In this document: positions 36,723-45,569 of the stretch, in pieces
How positions within the stretch are numbered: the first letter of the stretch is position 1
Layout: the number at the start of each line of letters is the position of its first letter
Assembly: GCF_009793335.1 (NCBI RefSeq)
Contig: NZ_WING01000001.1
Location: forward strand, 2,604,001 to 2,668,000
DNA: 64,000 bases
Reading direction: 5' to 3'
Source of the DNA: Actinomadura sp. J1-007
GTDB taxonomy: Bacteria; Actinomycetota; Actinomycetes; Streptosporangiales; Streptosporangiaceae
The notes under the pieces: generated by a model
The model's input: only the letters and a program-made list of their open reading frames with translations
Told to the model about the DNA's origin: nothing
Databases searched by the model: none
Translations under genes and position numbers: made by a program

Positions 36723-37033
36723 TCACCGCACCAGATCGAGCCCCCCACCCTTGATCCGCTCAACCAACCCCCACCACTCACCCGCCCCAACAAAAGCGCC
36801 GGCCCCTCCGGCGCCTTGGAGTCCCGCACCCCCACCACTCTCACCAAGGCCACCGCACCACCCCCACCGCCGCTACGTCCACCATTCACCCGGGCACCAG
36901 CGAACTCGACTGGCGCGCCACCGCCCTCACCACGTCCACCGCGGAATGCCGCCACTTCCACACACTCCGCACCGCCCGTCCCGCTGTAACTGCTCTTACG
37001 CCACCCAGTACGAACAACGTTCAGCCGCGTCAT
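36723..37033 (-). CDS. DUF397 protein with Gly-rich insert, frameshifted
   Basis: Starts ATG at 37033 overlapping the stop of the XRE gene (ATGA), the classical XRE-DUF397 arrangement. The N-terminal WRKSSYSGTGGAECVEVA and the C-terminal VRDSKAPEGPA are the DUF397 core. Between them is an unusual Gly-rich stretch of about 45 residues. The normal ending (WWGLVERIKGGGLDLVR-stop, 36723) requires one more base in the C run 36785-36788. Without it the frame reads through the poly-C. DUF397 proteins pair with XRE regulators. Confidence 0.65.
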
Positions 37034-37878
37034 ACCGCCGACACTAGCCGTTCGATCAGGAGACGGGAGTCCAATGGCGGGAGAGCGGCTTCGCTGAGCA
37101 AATCGAAGGTCTTGGCGTACCCCCGAATCTCCTCAGTGCTTTCGAGGTACATACCTGCGAAGACGTTCTCCACCAGCACCACCGACAGGTCCTTCACCGT
37201 CAGACTCGTGAAGGACCCGTTCACACCGGGATGGGCACCGACGGCGTAAGGCAGCACCTGGAGCGTCACGTTGCTCCGCCGAGACTCCGCCACCAACCGC
37301 TGAAGCTGCGCCCGCCTGACCTCCGGACCGCCGATCTCCTGGCACAGCGCGGCCTCGCTCATGATCGCCCACAGCTTCGGCGCCGCAGGCTTCCTCAAGA
37401 CGCCCTGGCGCTGCATCCGAAGCGCTGTGAGCCCCTCAATGTCGGGGGGCCCGTTCAGAGAGACGGTGGACGCGACAACGGCACGCGCGTAGTCCTCGTT
37501 CTGGAGCAATCCCGGAACCAGATGAAGTTGGAAGCTCCTGATCAAGGACGCGTCGGTCTCAAGAGAGATGTAGTCGAGAGTCGACCGTGAGACCTTTCCT
37601 TCGTATCGGTCCCACCATCCCCTCTTGGTGGCGTCGCGGGCGAGGGTGAAGAGGGCTTCGCGTTCGTCCGGATCGGTGAAGCCGTAACGGTCGAGCATGT
37701 TCTCCAGCGCCGGGCGGCGGATGCCTCGCTTGCCCGTCTCCAGTTTGCTCAACGAGGACGGCGTGCGGTTGAGCAGGCGCGCGGCCTTCTGAAGGTTGAG
37801 GTTCCGTTCCTCCCTGATCTGGCGCAGCCTCCGGCCGAGCTTGCGACTCCGCATGGTCGGACGATCAGCCTCGCTCAT
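37030..37878 (-). CDS. XRE family regulator with DUF5753
   Basis: 282 aa. HTH_31-type XRE domain (about 12-70; KLGRRLRQIREERNLNLQKAA, then LSKLETGKRG) followed by DUF5753 (about 100-275), with LIRSFQLHLVPGLLQNEDYARA, its usual start. Such regulators occur with a DUF397 protein and an RsbW-like ATPase in actinomycetes, where they influence development. The ATPase gene is divergent at 38066. Confidence 0.92.
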   Translation of the reverse strand: MSEADRPTMRSRKLGRRLRQIREERNLNLQKAARLLNRTPSSLSKLETGKRGIRRPALENMLDRYGFTDPDEREALFTLARDATKRGWWDRYEGKVSRSTLDYISLETDASLIRSFQLHLVPGLLQNEDYARAVVASTVSLNGPPDIEGLTALRMQRQGVLRKPAAPKLWAIMSEAALCQEIGGPEVRRAQLQRLVAESRRSNVTLQVLPYAVGAHPGVNGSFTSLTVKDLSVVLVENVFAGMYLESTEEIRGYAKTFDLLSEAALPPLDSRLLIERLVSAV

Positions 37879-37981
37879 GAAGTAATCATGAGGTAACGGA
37901 ATGCGATCACAGAAGGCTTCGCGGCGATCTGGCCAAAGTGCCCCGGTCAAAAGTGACTGAGTCCCGTTGTCCTGAGGACCT

Positions 37982-38010
37982 GAGGCCGAACGCACCGAGT
38001 GCGTGGCCTC
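37982..38010. promoter_or_regulatory. Inverted repeat between the XRE gene and its divergent ATPase
   Basis: GAGGCC (37982-37987) with GGCCTC (38005-38010), and ACGCAC (37990-37995) with GTGCGT (37999-38004) around CGA. It sits between the divergent XRE and ATPase starts, in the right place for the operator of the XRE protein. Confidence 0.4.
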
Positions 38011-38065
38011 GCATCGTGTGTCCGGTTCATTCTTTCGGCGTTGGCGACCGGAAGGACGTGGGGCG

Positions 38066-38470
38066 ATGCCCACAGGCGAGACGACGGCGATGAAGATCGA
38101 GGCGATCCGGATACCGGGCACGGAACGGGCGGTGTCGCATGTGCGGCGCTGGTGCCTGGACCAGCTCGGCGATGACCATCCCGTTCTGGACGACGCGTTG
38201 CTCTGCCTGAGCGAACTGGTGACGAACGCGATGCGCTACACCGACTCCGGACAAGGCGGCCAGGTACACGTGGAGCTGAGCTTCTCCGAACGGGCCGTAC
38301 GCGTAGAGGTCCTCGACAATGGCGGGTCGGCGACCGTTCCCTGCCTCGCGGACGTGGACGAGGAAGGCGTCAGCGGTCGCGGCCTGCGCATCGTGTCGTT
38401 CCTGGCCTCCGCCTGGGGCGCCGACCGGCGCGGCCGAGGCCACGCGGTCTGGTTCGAACTTAGAGGCTGA
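38066..38470 (+). CDS. RsbW-like ATP-binding regulatory protein
   Basis: 134 aa of the HATPase_c_2 family (histidine-kinase-like ATPase used in anti-sigma factors). N-box region LSELVTNAMRYTD (about 49-61), G1 box VLDNGGS and G2 region GVSGRGLRIVS. Likely binds ATP and a partner protein in the XRE-DUF397 regulatory unit. ATG at 38066 follows GGAAGG. Confidence 0.87.
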   Translation: MPTGETTAMKIEAIRIPGTERAVSHVRRWCLDQLGDDHPVLDDALLCLSELVTNAMRYTDSGQGGQVHVELSFSERAVRVEVLDNGGSATVPCLADVDEEGVSGRGLRIVSFLASAWGADRRGRGHAVWFELRG

Positions 38471-38592
38471 ACGAGCTCCGGGCCGTATGCGGCGAAACGG
38501 TGCTTGTTTGCCTGTTGATGGGGTTACCGGGGCGTGGTCTGACCGCATCAACTCCCTGGCGGGAACACCCAGCGAGAGAACGGATCGTCAGC

Positions 38593-38718
38593 ATGAGCGG
38601 CAAGCGTGGACGAAGCGCACCCCGGCCCAATTGGCCGTCACTACTGGGCCTGGTCGCCGGAGCCTTCCTGCTCTACGTATGGGTATGGGCGGCAACCCAG
38701 GGCGGCCCACCCTGGTGA
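38593..38718 (+). CDS. Small predicted membrane protein
   Basis: 41 aa with a basic N-terminus (MSGKRGRS), then one hydrophobic span (PSLLGLVAGAFLLYVWVWAA). The longer open frame starts at 38500 but that part is not protein-like. No family recognised. It may belong to the same transcription unit as the ATPase gene upstream. Confidence 0.4.
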   Translation: MSGKRGRSAPRPNWPSLLGLVAGAFLLYVWVWAATQGGPPW

Positions 38719-39184
38719 AAGGCCGCGCCCACACGTACGGCAGAGCAGCCAGCACTCCCCCACCGCCACCTTGACAATGCGGCCCTCGGAATTCACCGGC
38801 TTCATGACGAGGCGCACGCCGTACCCGTTCACGCGCGCCCCCACTCAGGCGGAAGAGGCAGCGAGACGCGAGCGGCGGCCGGCTGCCCGCCCCCGCCAAC
38901 GGCGGCGGACGACTCACCGAGCACTGACCGGAAGAACGGAAAGCACAGGGCAGAGGGCGCAGGGCTGGAGGAAGAGGCGGCGGAGGAAGCAGGCATCATG
39001 GGCGTGACGTGGGCGCGGACGCGGGCGCGGACGAGACGGATCGGACGCGGACGCAGCCAGGACCGCGACAGGCACGAACGAGACGAGGCGGCGGACAGGC
39101 CAGCCTCGGACCGAACGCGAACGCACACGGGAGCCCGGACAGACTCGGACCGGACCAGAGCCCACACGGGAGGCCGAGACGGGC
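38719..39184. other. Gene-free region
   Basis: About 465 bases with purine-rich CGGACGCGG-like short repetitions near 39010-39180 but no gene I can support. The end holds the merR-thioredoxin promoter. Confidence 0.4.
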
Positions 39185-39216
39185 TTGACCTTGACGCCGG
39201 TGTCAAGGATTAGCGT
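39185..39216 (+). promoter_or_regulatory. MerR-type promoter with inverted repeat in a long spacer
   Basis: TTGACC (39185-39190) and TAGCGT (39211-39216) are separated by 20 bases, the long spacer of MerR-activated promoters. The imperfect palindrome at 39189-39208 (18 of 20 symmetric, CCTTGACGCC-GGTGTCAAGG) fills that spacer. This is the classical MerR operator geometry and it lies 31 bases before the merR start. Confidence 0.7.
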
Positions 39217-39246
39217 CGTTGGCGGCCATGAATCAGGGGAGGGCCG

Positions 39247-39741
39247 ATGCGTATCGGTGAGCTGGCCGAACGCGCGGGTGTGAGTACGCGGGCGCTGCGC
39301 TATTACGAGCAGCAGGGCTTGCTTTCCGCGCGGCGCGGGGCCAACGGCTACCGGCAGTACGAGGAGTCCGACGTCCGGCTCGTCACGGAGATCCGTTCGC
39401 TGCTCGCGGAGGGGTTCACGCTGGAGGACGCGCGGCCGTTCGTGGACTGCCTCCGGGCGGGCGAGGACGCCGGCGACGCGTGCCCGGAGTCGGTCGCGGT
39501 CTACTACCGCAAGCTCGCCGAGATCGACGCCGAGATCCGCACCCTGGTCAGGCGTAGGGCCGATCTGGCCGATCACCTGACGCGGGCCTGTCCCGGCTGC
39601 GTCCTGTTCCCGAAGGACCGAGATGATCACGTTGACCAGCGAGAACTTCGACGACCGTGTGCTCGGCGCCGGCAAGCCGGTCCTGGTCGAGTTCTGGGCC
39701 GAGTGGTGCCCCCCGTGCAAGATGATCGCGCCGATCCTTGA
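39247..39741 (+). CDS. MerR family redox-type regulator
   Basis: MerR HTH (residues 1-70; MRIGELAERAGVSTRALRYYEQQGLL), dimerisation helix, and Cys residues at about 75 and 86 plus CPGC near 118, suggesting a thiol sensor. The frame runs 119 bases into the thioredoxin gene with an Arg-rich, non-family tail. A single-base shift near 39610 would end it at the TGA at 39624-39626, overlapping the thioredoxin start as ATGA. I therefore suspect one missing base near its end. It likely autoregulates through the operator upstream. Confidence 0.85.
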   Translation: MRIGELAERAGVSTRALRYYEQQGLLSARRGANGYRQYEESDVRLVTEIRSLLAEGFTLEDARPFVDCLRAGEDAGDACPESVAVYYRKLAEIDAEIRTLVRRRADLADHLTRACPGCVLFPKDRDDHVDQRELRRPCARRRQAGPGRVLGRVVPPVQDDRADP

Positions 39742-39937
39742 GCAGATCGAGGCCGAGTACGGCGACCGCCTCACCGTCGGCAAGCTGAACGGCGACGAGA
39801 ACACCGACATCGTCACGCGCTACGGCGTCATGGGCTTCCCCACGCTCAACCTCTACCGCGACGGCGAGGTCGTCCGGCAGATCGTGGGGGCCAAGTCCAA
39901 GCGCATGCTCCTCGCCGACCTCGACGGCCACTTCTGA
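39623..39937 (+). CDS. trxA: Thioredoxin
   Basis: 104 aa, full length. Active site WCPPC (residues about 28-32) instead of the usual WCGPC, preceded by LVEFWAEW. Cis-Pro in GFPTLNLYRDG. Reduces protein disulfides. It is translated with or just after the MerR gene, so its expression is probably redox-inducible. The Pro in the active site could change its redox potential. Confidence 0.94.
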   Translation: MITLTSENFDDRVLGAGKPVLVEFWAEWCPPCKMIAPILEQIEAEYGDRLTVGKLNGDENTDIVTRYGVMGFPTLNLYRDGEVVRQIVGAKSKRMLLADLDGHF

Positions 39938-39946
39938 GCAAACCTC

Positions 39947-40312
39947 CTGAGAACGGCCCTCCCCCACAGACAAAGGCTGTTTCCCCCGACCGCGTCCCGA
40001 CAACCAGCCTCTGCCTAGGGGCAATGTCGCCGTTCCCCGCAAACTCGACCCGACAACGAGCCTCCACTCAAAGGCGAGCACCCGTTCCCTACGAGCCCGC
40101 ACCGAGAACGAGCCTTCACCTGGCGTCCGAGCCAACCCCCACGAATCCACCCCAGAAACGGTCCTGCACCCACCGACACAGACCAACGCCCAGCGAGTCC
40201 ATCCCAAAAGGGCCCTGCATCCACCCGCAAAAACCCAACTTCCGCAAACGCGCTCCGAAACGAGGCTCCGCCCAGCGGCAAAGGCCAACAACCTCCTGCC
40301 GACTCGTCCTCG
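39947..40312. repeat. Seven-unit degenerate tandem repeat, about 51 bp
   Basis: Units start near 39947, 39997, 40050, 40102, 40152, 40203 and 40255, so spacing is 50-53 bases. Each opens with an approximate CCGAnAACGAGCCT and continues with CCAnC-rich sequence. No palindromic repeat or invariant spacer, so not CRISPR. Spacing is not a multiple of three, so it is probably non-coding. It fills the gap between the thioredoxin gene and the converging XRE gene. Confidence 0.6.
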
Positions 40313-40320
40313 CCTCCGGG

Positions 40321-41208
40321 TCAGTACATGGCGAGGATCTGGCGGAGCATGTCCGGGGTGCGTTCGGGTGGGGACGCCTCGGTGACGAGGGTGTTGAAGT
40401 TGTGCCAGTGGCGCTCGATCTGCGCCCGGCCGACCGGGTAGAGCGCGGTGTCGGCGCGTTCGAGGTAGACCATGTCCGGCAGGCCCTGCTGCGGGAAGCG
40501 GACCAGCGTGAGCGGGCCCTCGGTCTGAAGGTCGCGGCTCATGCCGAACGGGCCGAGCTGGATGGTCACGTTCGGCCGCCAGGACATCTGGTCCAGGTGG
40601 CGGAGTTGCTCCCGCATCACCGCGGCGTCGCCGACCGGGCGGAACAGCGCGGCCTGGTCGAGGACCACCCACAGGTTGAGCGGGCGGGGACGGCGGCGCA
40701 GCACGCGCTGCCGTCCCATCCGGAACGCGACGCGCCGTTCGACCTCGTCCGCGGGATGCTGGCGGCGGATCAGCGCCCGCGCGTACGACTCGGTCTGGAG
40801 CAGGCCGGGCACGACCGTGTCCTCGAAGGAGCGGACGAGCTTCGCGGTCTGCTCGGCGCTGAGGTAGGGCCGGACCCACGACGGGATGAGCGCGCGGTCG
40901 CCGTACCACCACGGCCGCTTCGTGGACTGCTCGGCGAGGGCGAGCAGGGTCGTGCGCTCGGCGTCGTCGGTCGCGGCGTAGAGGTCGAGCAGGACGGCCA
41001 CGTCACGCGTCTTGAAGCCGACCTGCCCGAGCTCCAGCCTGCTGATCTTCGAACTCGAACCGCCGAGGGCCCGGCCCGCGTCCTCCCTGGTCACGCCCGC
41101 TTCGCCGCGGAGCCGGCGCAGCGTCCGGCCCAGCAGCATGCGCGGTACGAGCGGATCGCCTTCGGCGAGTGCCGCGTTCCTGTTGCCGGTGATCGCGATG
41201 GAGGCCAA
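40321..41208 (-). CDS. XRE family regulator with DUF5753
   Basis: 295 aa. XRE HTH (about 20-80; LGRTLRRLRGEAGVTREDAG and SSSKISRLELGQVGFK) and DUF5753 (about 110-290, LVRSFEDTVVPGLLQTESYARA). TTG start at 41208 with GGAG seven bases upstream. No DUF397 partner is adjacent, so it may act with a distant one. It is a paralogue of the gene at 37030-37878. Confidence 0.88.
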   Translation of the reverse strand: MASIAITGNRNAALAEGDPLVPRMLLGRTLRRLRGEAGVTREDAGRALGGSSSKISRLELGQVGFKTRDVAVLLDLYAATDDAERTTLLALAEQSTKRPWWYGDRALIPSWVRPYLSAEQTAKLVRSFEDTVVPGLLQTESYARALIRRQHPADEVERRVAFRMGRQRVLRRRPRPLNLWVVLDQAALFRPVGDAAVMREQLRHLDQMSWRPNVTIQLGPFGMSRDLQTEGPLTLVRFPQQGLPDMVYLERADTALYPVGRAQIERHWHNFNTLVTEASPPERTPDMLRQILAMY

Positions 41209-41342
41209 AGGGACTCCTCATCGAAATGGCGGTGCACGACCACATTGACTATAGCTTCACGCAGCGCGTCGGCCATGGGACCGTACGCGACGTCAAGCTC
41301 CCGGCCGCGTGCCGCATGCGTCCCGGCGGGACGGCTCGGCGG

Positions 41343-42155
41343 CTACGGTTTGCGCGCCACTCCGCAGAGTGTGGGCAGGTCAGCGGCGTCGATGGGCTCC
41401 ACTTCGGGACGCCAGCGCGGCCCGGGAACGATTCCCGGCTCCACCGGCTCCAGCCCGTCGAAATAGTGCGCGATGAACTCCGGACTCCGCAGCCTGAACG
41501 GGATCGCGCCCGTGTCGTCGTACGACTTCTGCGCGGCGTTGAACGCCTCGTCCGCGTTGGTGGAATCGTGCAGCACGAGATAGCTGCCGGACACGAGCGG
41601 CCCCATCAGCTTGCGGATCACCGACTGCGCCTCGTCCGCGTCGATGACGTGGCCCATCACGCCGATCAGGATGACGGCGACCGGCTTGGAGAGGTCGAGG
41701 GACCGGCCGGCCTGCTTGATGATCTTGTCGGGGTCGTGCAGGTCGACGTCGATGTAGGTGGTGTTGGCCGGAGTGGCGCTGGTCAGCAGGGCCCGCGCGT
41801 GCGCGAGGACGAGCGGGTCGTTGTCGACGTAGACGATGCGGGCCTCCGGCGCGGCCCGCTGCGCCACCTCGTGGGTGTTGTCGACGGTCGGCAGCCCCGT
41901 TCCGCAGTCGAGGAACTGCCGGATGCCGATCTCCTTCGCCAGGAAGTTGATCGCGCGGGCCATGAAGTAGCGGCCGGAACGGGCGATGTCGACGATCGGC
42001 GGGTACACGGCCTTGTACTCGTCGCCCGCGACCCTGTCGACCTCGTAGTTGTCGGTGCCGCCGAGCCAGTAGTTCCAGATCCGGGCCGATTGCGGAACGT
42101 CAGTATTGATCTTCGCCGGGATCCCCGGAGCCTGTTCCGGAGTGGCATCCGCCAT
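41343..42155 (-). CDS. SAM-dependent methyltransferase, DUF574 type
   Basis: 270 aa. SAM-binding loop QFLDCGTGLPTVDN, IVYVDNDPLVLAHARAL, N-terminal SARIWNYWLGGTDNYEVDR and C-terminal LEPVEPGIV are the family signature. Paralogue of 28938-29747. ATG at 42155 has AAGGAGCG upstream. The target of this family is unknown. Confidence 0.9.
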   Translation of the reverse strand: MADATPEQAPGIPAKINTDVPQSARIWNYWLGGTDNYEVDRVAGDEYKAVYPPIVDIARSGRYFMARAINFLAKEIGIRQFLDCGTGLPTVDNTHEVAQRAAPEARIVYVDNDPLVLAHARALLTSATPANTTYIDVDLHDPDKIIKQAGRSLDLSKPVAVILIGVMGHVIDADEAQSVIRKLMGPLVSGSYLVLHDSTNADEAFNAAQKSYDDTGAIPFRLRSPEFIAHYFDGLEPVEPGIVPGPRWRPEVEPIDAADLPTLCGVARKP

Positions 42156-42487
42156 GATATGACGCTCCTTCCATGGGTCCTGCCGCGTTCCACTTGTCAC
42201 CCCAACTTAGACCTCACCGCCGACACGGCAACGGGAACGCCGAATTTGGACGGCACCGAAAAGCTTTACCGCAAGGACACAGCCCATCACCGCGGGCCAA
42301 GGCCCGTGTCATGTCCCGCAACAACATCAACAACAACAACGGACAACAGCCATGACGTCACGTCACGGCAACGGGCCCGCAGCGTCTCGACGCACCACGA
42401 CAAGAAAACGGAACGACAGCCCGAAACCCAGCACGAGCCAGGTGAAACGGCCTCGCGGCACCGCTGGACTCGGACTCCGGCTCAGGC

Positions 42488-42868
42488 TCAGAGCGGAGGT
42501 GCGACGGCGGCCATCGAACGCGCCTGCGCGACCATCTGCGTCGCCCACCCGCCGCTCTGCGGCCCCGGCGGCAGCTGCACCATGTGGTGGAACCCAGGGC
42601 CCGTGACGGTCACGGCGACGAAACCGCTGTACTTGCGCTCCTTCATCAACAGGAACAGCAGCCCCAGCAGACAGAACCACACGAAAATGATCGTCAACAC
42701 GATCGCGACGGGCGGAATGCCCTCCGTGACCTGCGTGGAGTCCTGCACATTCCACACCGTGCCGCGCAGGGGAAAACGCCCGTGCGGAACGATCACCCAT
42801 GAGTTCGTCACGGCGATGTCGCCGATCTGGAAGAGAATGGGCTCGTCACCCACCGGATACATACCCAT
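42488..42868 (-). CDS. Uncharacterised membrane protein
   Basis: 126 aa from the ATG at 42868 (GGGGTGG upstream). One hydrophobic span (about 52-78, IPPVAIVLTIIFVWFCLLGLLF), a preceding extracytoplasmic or cytoplasmic beta-rich region (TNSWVIVPHGRFPLRGTVWNV), and a C-terminal part ending in WATQMVAQARSMAA. Unknown function; likely integral to the cell membrane. Confidence 0.65.
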   Translation of the reverse strand: MGMYPVGDEPILFQIGDIAVTNSWVIVPHGRFPLRGTVWNVQDSTQVTEGIPPVAIVLTIIFVWFCLLGLLFLLMKERKYSGFVAVTVTGPGFHHMVQLPPGPQSGGWATQMVAQARSMAAVAPPL

Positions 42869-42906
42869 GGCCACCCCGCCCGCGAACGGTATTCCGTCAA
42901 GCAAAC

Positions 42907-43041
42907 TTATCGGTGATCTAAGCCCGGATCGACCCCCTCCACAAGGCGTGACGCGTCCGTAACCCCCGTACGCCCCCGCCACCGGCCGATCGTCACCAGT
43001 CCGAGACCGAGGCCAAGGGCAGAGCCGATCGCGAACACCAT
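42907..43041 (-). CDS. Possible small membrane peptide
   Basis: 44 aa with one hydrophobic stretch (FAIGSALGLGLGLVTIGRW) and a charged C-terminus (TDASRLVEGVDPGLDHR). It is adjacent to and in the same direction as the membrane protein above. GGGGAG directly abuts the ATG, which is too close for an ideal ribosome site. Weakly supported. Confidence 0.3.
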   Translation of the reverse strand: MVFAIGSALGLGLGLVTIGRWRGRTGVTDASRLVEGVDPGLDHR

Positions 43042-43148
43042 CTCCCCGTACCGGGCACGTCGCGGAACGGGTGATGATTGGGGGAACGTTGACGCTGATC
43101 CGCCCGGCGCCCCACCCACGGCGCGGGCGCGCCCAGGAGGAATGCGGC

Positions 43149-45538
43149 ATGGACACCACCTCCGTTCGTCCGGCCCAGGAGGCACCCGACCGGGACGCGG
43201 TGCTGCGCAACGTCGAGCGGCGGGTGCTGTGGCTCGCGACCGCGATCATCGACCACGCCAACCGCGTGCGGCCCAACCCGACCGGGCTGAAGGTCGGCGG
43301 ACACCAGGCGTCCTGCGCGTCGATGGTCTCGATCATGACCGAGCTGTGGTTCGAACGGCTGCACGCCGGCGACCGGGTCTCGGTGAAGCCGCACGCCTCC
43401 CCCGTGCTGCACGCCATCAACCACCTGCTCGGCGAGCTGGACGCCGAATACCTGACGACGCTGCGCTCGTTCGGCGGATTGCAGAGCTACCCGTCGCGGT
43501 CCAAGGACCCCGACCCGGTCGACTACTCGACGGGTTCGGTCGGCATCGGAGCGACCGCCCCGATCTGGGGCGCCCTGGCCCGCCGCTACGTCTCCTCCGT
43601 CATCAACAGCCCCTCCCCGAAAACAACAACACCACCGAAACCGCCACCCCCGCCCCCGGCGACGGCGGCGGCGGTGGGCGGGTCGGGGTGGGGCGGCAGT
43701 ACTCGTTGCTGGGGGATGCCGAGCTGGACGAGGGGGCTTGCTGGGAGGCGGTGCTCGACCCGATGGTCGGCGAGCTGGGCGAGGTCGTGTGGATCGTGGA
43801 CCTCAACCGGCAGTCCCTCGACCGGGTCGTCCCGGAGATCGGGGCCGGACGGCTCCAGGGCATGTTCGCCTCGGCCGGCTGGCAGGTGATCACCGTCAAG
43901 TACGGGCGGCTGCTGGAGGAGCTGTTCGAACGGCCGGGCGGGGACGGGCTGCGCCGCCGCATCGACGCGATGACCAATCCCGAGTTCCAGCGGCTCCTGC
44001 GCTGCACGCCCGCGCAGCTCCGCGACCGCCTCCCCGGCGACGACCCCGCGCTCCGCTCCCTGGTCGCGACGCTGGACGACGCGACGCTGCACGCCGCGAT
44101 CCGCAACCTCGGCGGGCACGACCTGCACGCGCTGCGCAACGCGTTCGACGCGATCGACGACTCCCGCCCGACGGTGATCCTCGCGTACACGGTGAAGGGC
44201 TACGGCCTCGCCAGCGAGGGCCACCCGCAGAACCACTCCGCGCTGCTCACCGCCGACCAGCTCGCCGATCTCGCCCGGAACGTCGGCGCCGACCCCGCCG
44301 ACCCGTGGGCTCCGTTCCCGGCGGACGGCCCGGAGGCGGCCCTGTGCGCCGAGACGGCCGAACGCCTGCGCCGCCCCGCCGTTCCCGCGTCCGCGCCGCC
44401 CGCCGTTCCCGCCGATTTCGGCCGTACGCCCACCGGGACCAAGTCGACGCAGGCCGCGCTCGGCCGCGCGCTGCTCGACCTGACCCGTTCGGCCCCGGAC
44501 GCCGCGCGCCGCGTCGTCACCCTGTGCCCCGACGTCAGCTCGTCGACCAACCTCGGCGGCTGGGTCAACAAGGTCGGCGTGTGGGCGGCCCGCGAGCGTC
44601 GCGACTGGTTCGAGGACGACCCGGAGACGATCCTGCACTGGCGCGAGCGCCCGACCGGCCAGCACCTCGAACTCGGCATCGCCGAGACCAACCTCGTCGG
44701 CCTGCTCGGCGAGCTCGGCGCGACGTGGTCGCGGTGGGGCGAGCCGCTGCTGCCGATCGGCGTGCTGTACGACCCGTTCGTCGAACGCGCCCTGGAGCCG
44801 TGGTCGTTCGGCATCTACGCGGGCGGCCAGTCGATCCTGGTCGGCACCCCGTCCGGCGTCACGCTCGCGCCCGAAGGCGGCGCGCACCAGTCGATCACCA
44901 CCCCCTCCGTCGGGCTCGAACAGCCCGGCTGCGTCACCTACGAGCCCGCGTTCGCGATCGACACCGAGTGGACGCTGCTGGCCGCCATGTCGCGCCTCGG
45001 CCGCCCGGACGGCACCTCGGCGTACCTGCGGCTGTCGACCAGGCCCGTCGACCAGGGCCTCGCCGCCGTCCCCGACGATCCGGCCGCGCGCGAACGCCGC
45101 CGCCGCCAAGTCGTCGCGGGCGCGTACCCGCTGCTGCGTTCGGCGGACGCGCCCGACCTCACGATCGCCGCGATGGGCGCCCTCGTGCCCGAGGCGCTCG
45201 CCGCCGCGTCCCGGCTGGAATCACTCGGAACGTCCGTCGACGTCGTCTGCGTGACGAGTCCCGGCCTGCTCTTCGACGCCGTTCAGGGCCGTTCCGGCCT
45301 CGCGAAGGCCGACACGTGGATCCTGGACGCCGCGTTCCCCGCACGCCGCGCCGCGCCCTTGGTCACGCTGCTGGACGGCCATCCGCACACGCTCGCGTTC
45401 CTGGCCGGGATCAACGGCGTCCGCGCCGCGCACCTGGGCGTCACGCGATTCGGCCAGTCCGGCGACATCGACGAGGTCTACCGCCACCACGGCCTGGACA
45501 CCGACAGCGTCATAGCCACCGCCCTAGACCTCCTCTGA
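43149..45538 (+). CDS. Transketolase / pyruvate dehydrogenase E1-like TPP enzyme, frameshifted
   Basis: About 797 aa thiamine-diphosphate enzyme. The N-terminal half has VGGHQASCASM, SKDPDPVDYSTGSVGIGATAP and the TPP-binding segment LLGDAELDEG...WIVDLNRQSLD. The C-terminal half has HLELGIAETNLVG (E and N of the pyrimidine domain). It resembles the transketolase-like proteins with a C-terminal TK domain, near AceE. The frame breaks at 43615-43618 (C run); one more C gives a continuous reading through a Thr/Pro/Gly-rich linker. ATG at 43149 after AGGAGG. Reaction not certain. Confidence 0.83.
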
Positions 45539-45569
45539 TTCTCCCGAGCGTCCACCTCCGATCGTCGGT

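Noticed and set aside
39947..40312. CRISPR array
   Set aside because: Units are not conserved repeats with unique spacers, spacing varies, and no cas genes are nearby.
39548..40912. 454-residue minus-strand open frame over the repeat and XRE gene
   Set aside because: Covers the thioredoxin gene and the 51-bp array, with no domain; shadow.
42319..42346. AAC-rich microsatellite
   Set aside because: Short and imperfect; no function implied.
41226..42962. 578-residue plus-strand open frame
   Set aside because: Antisense to the methyltransferase; no recognisable domain.
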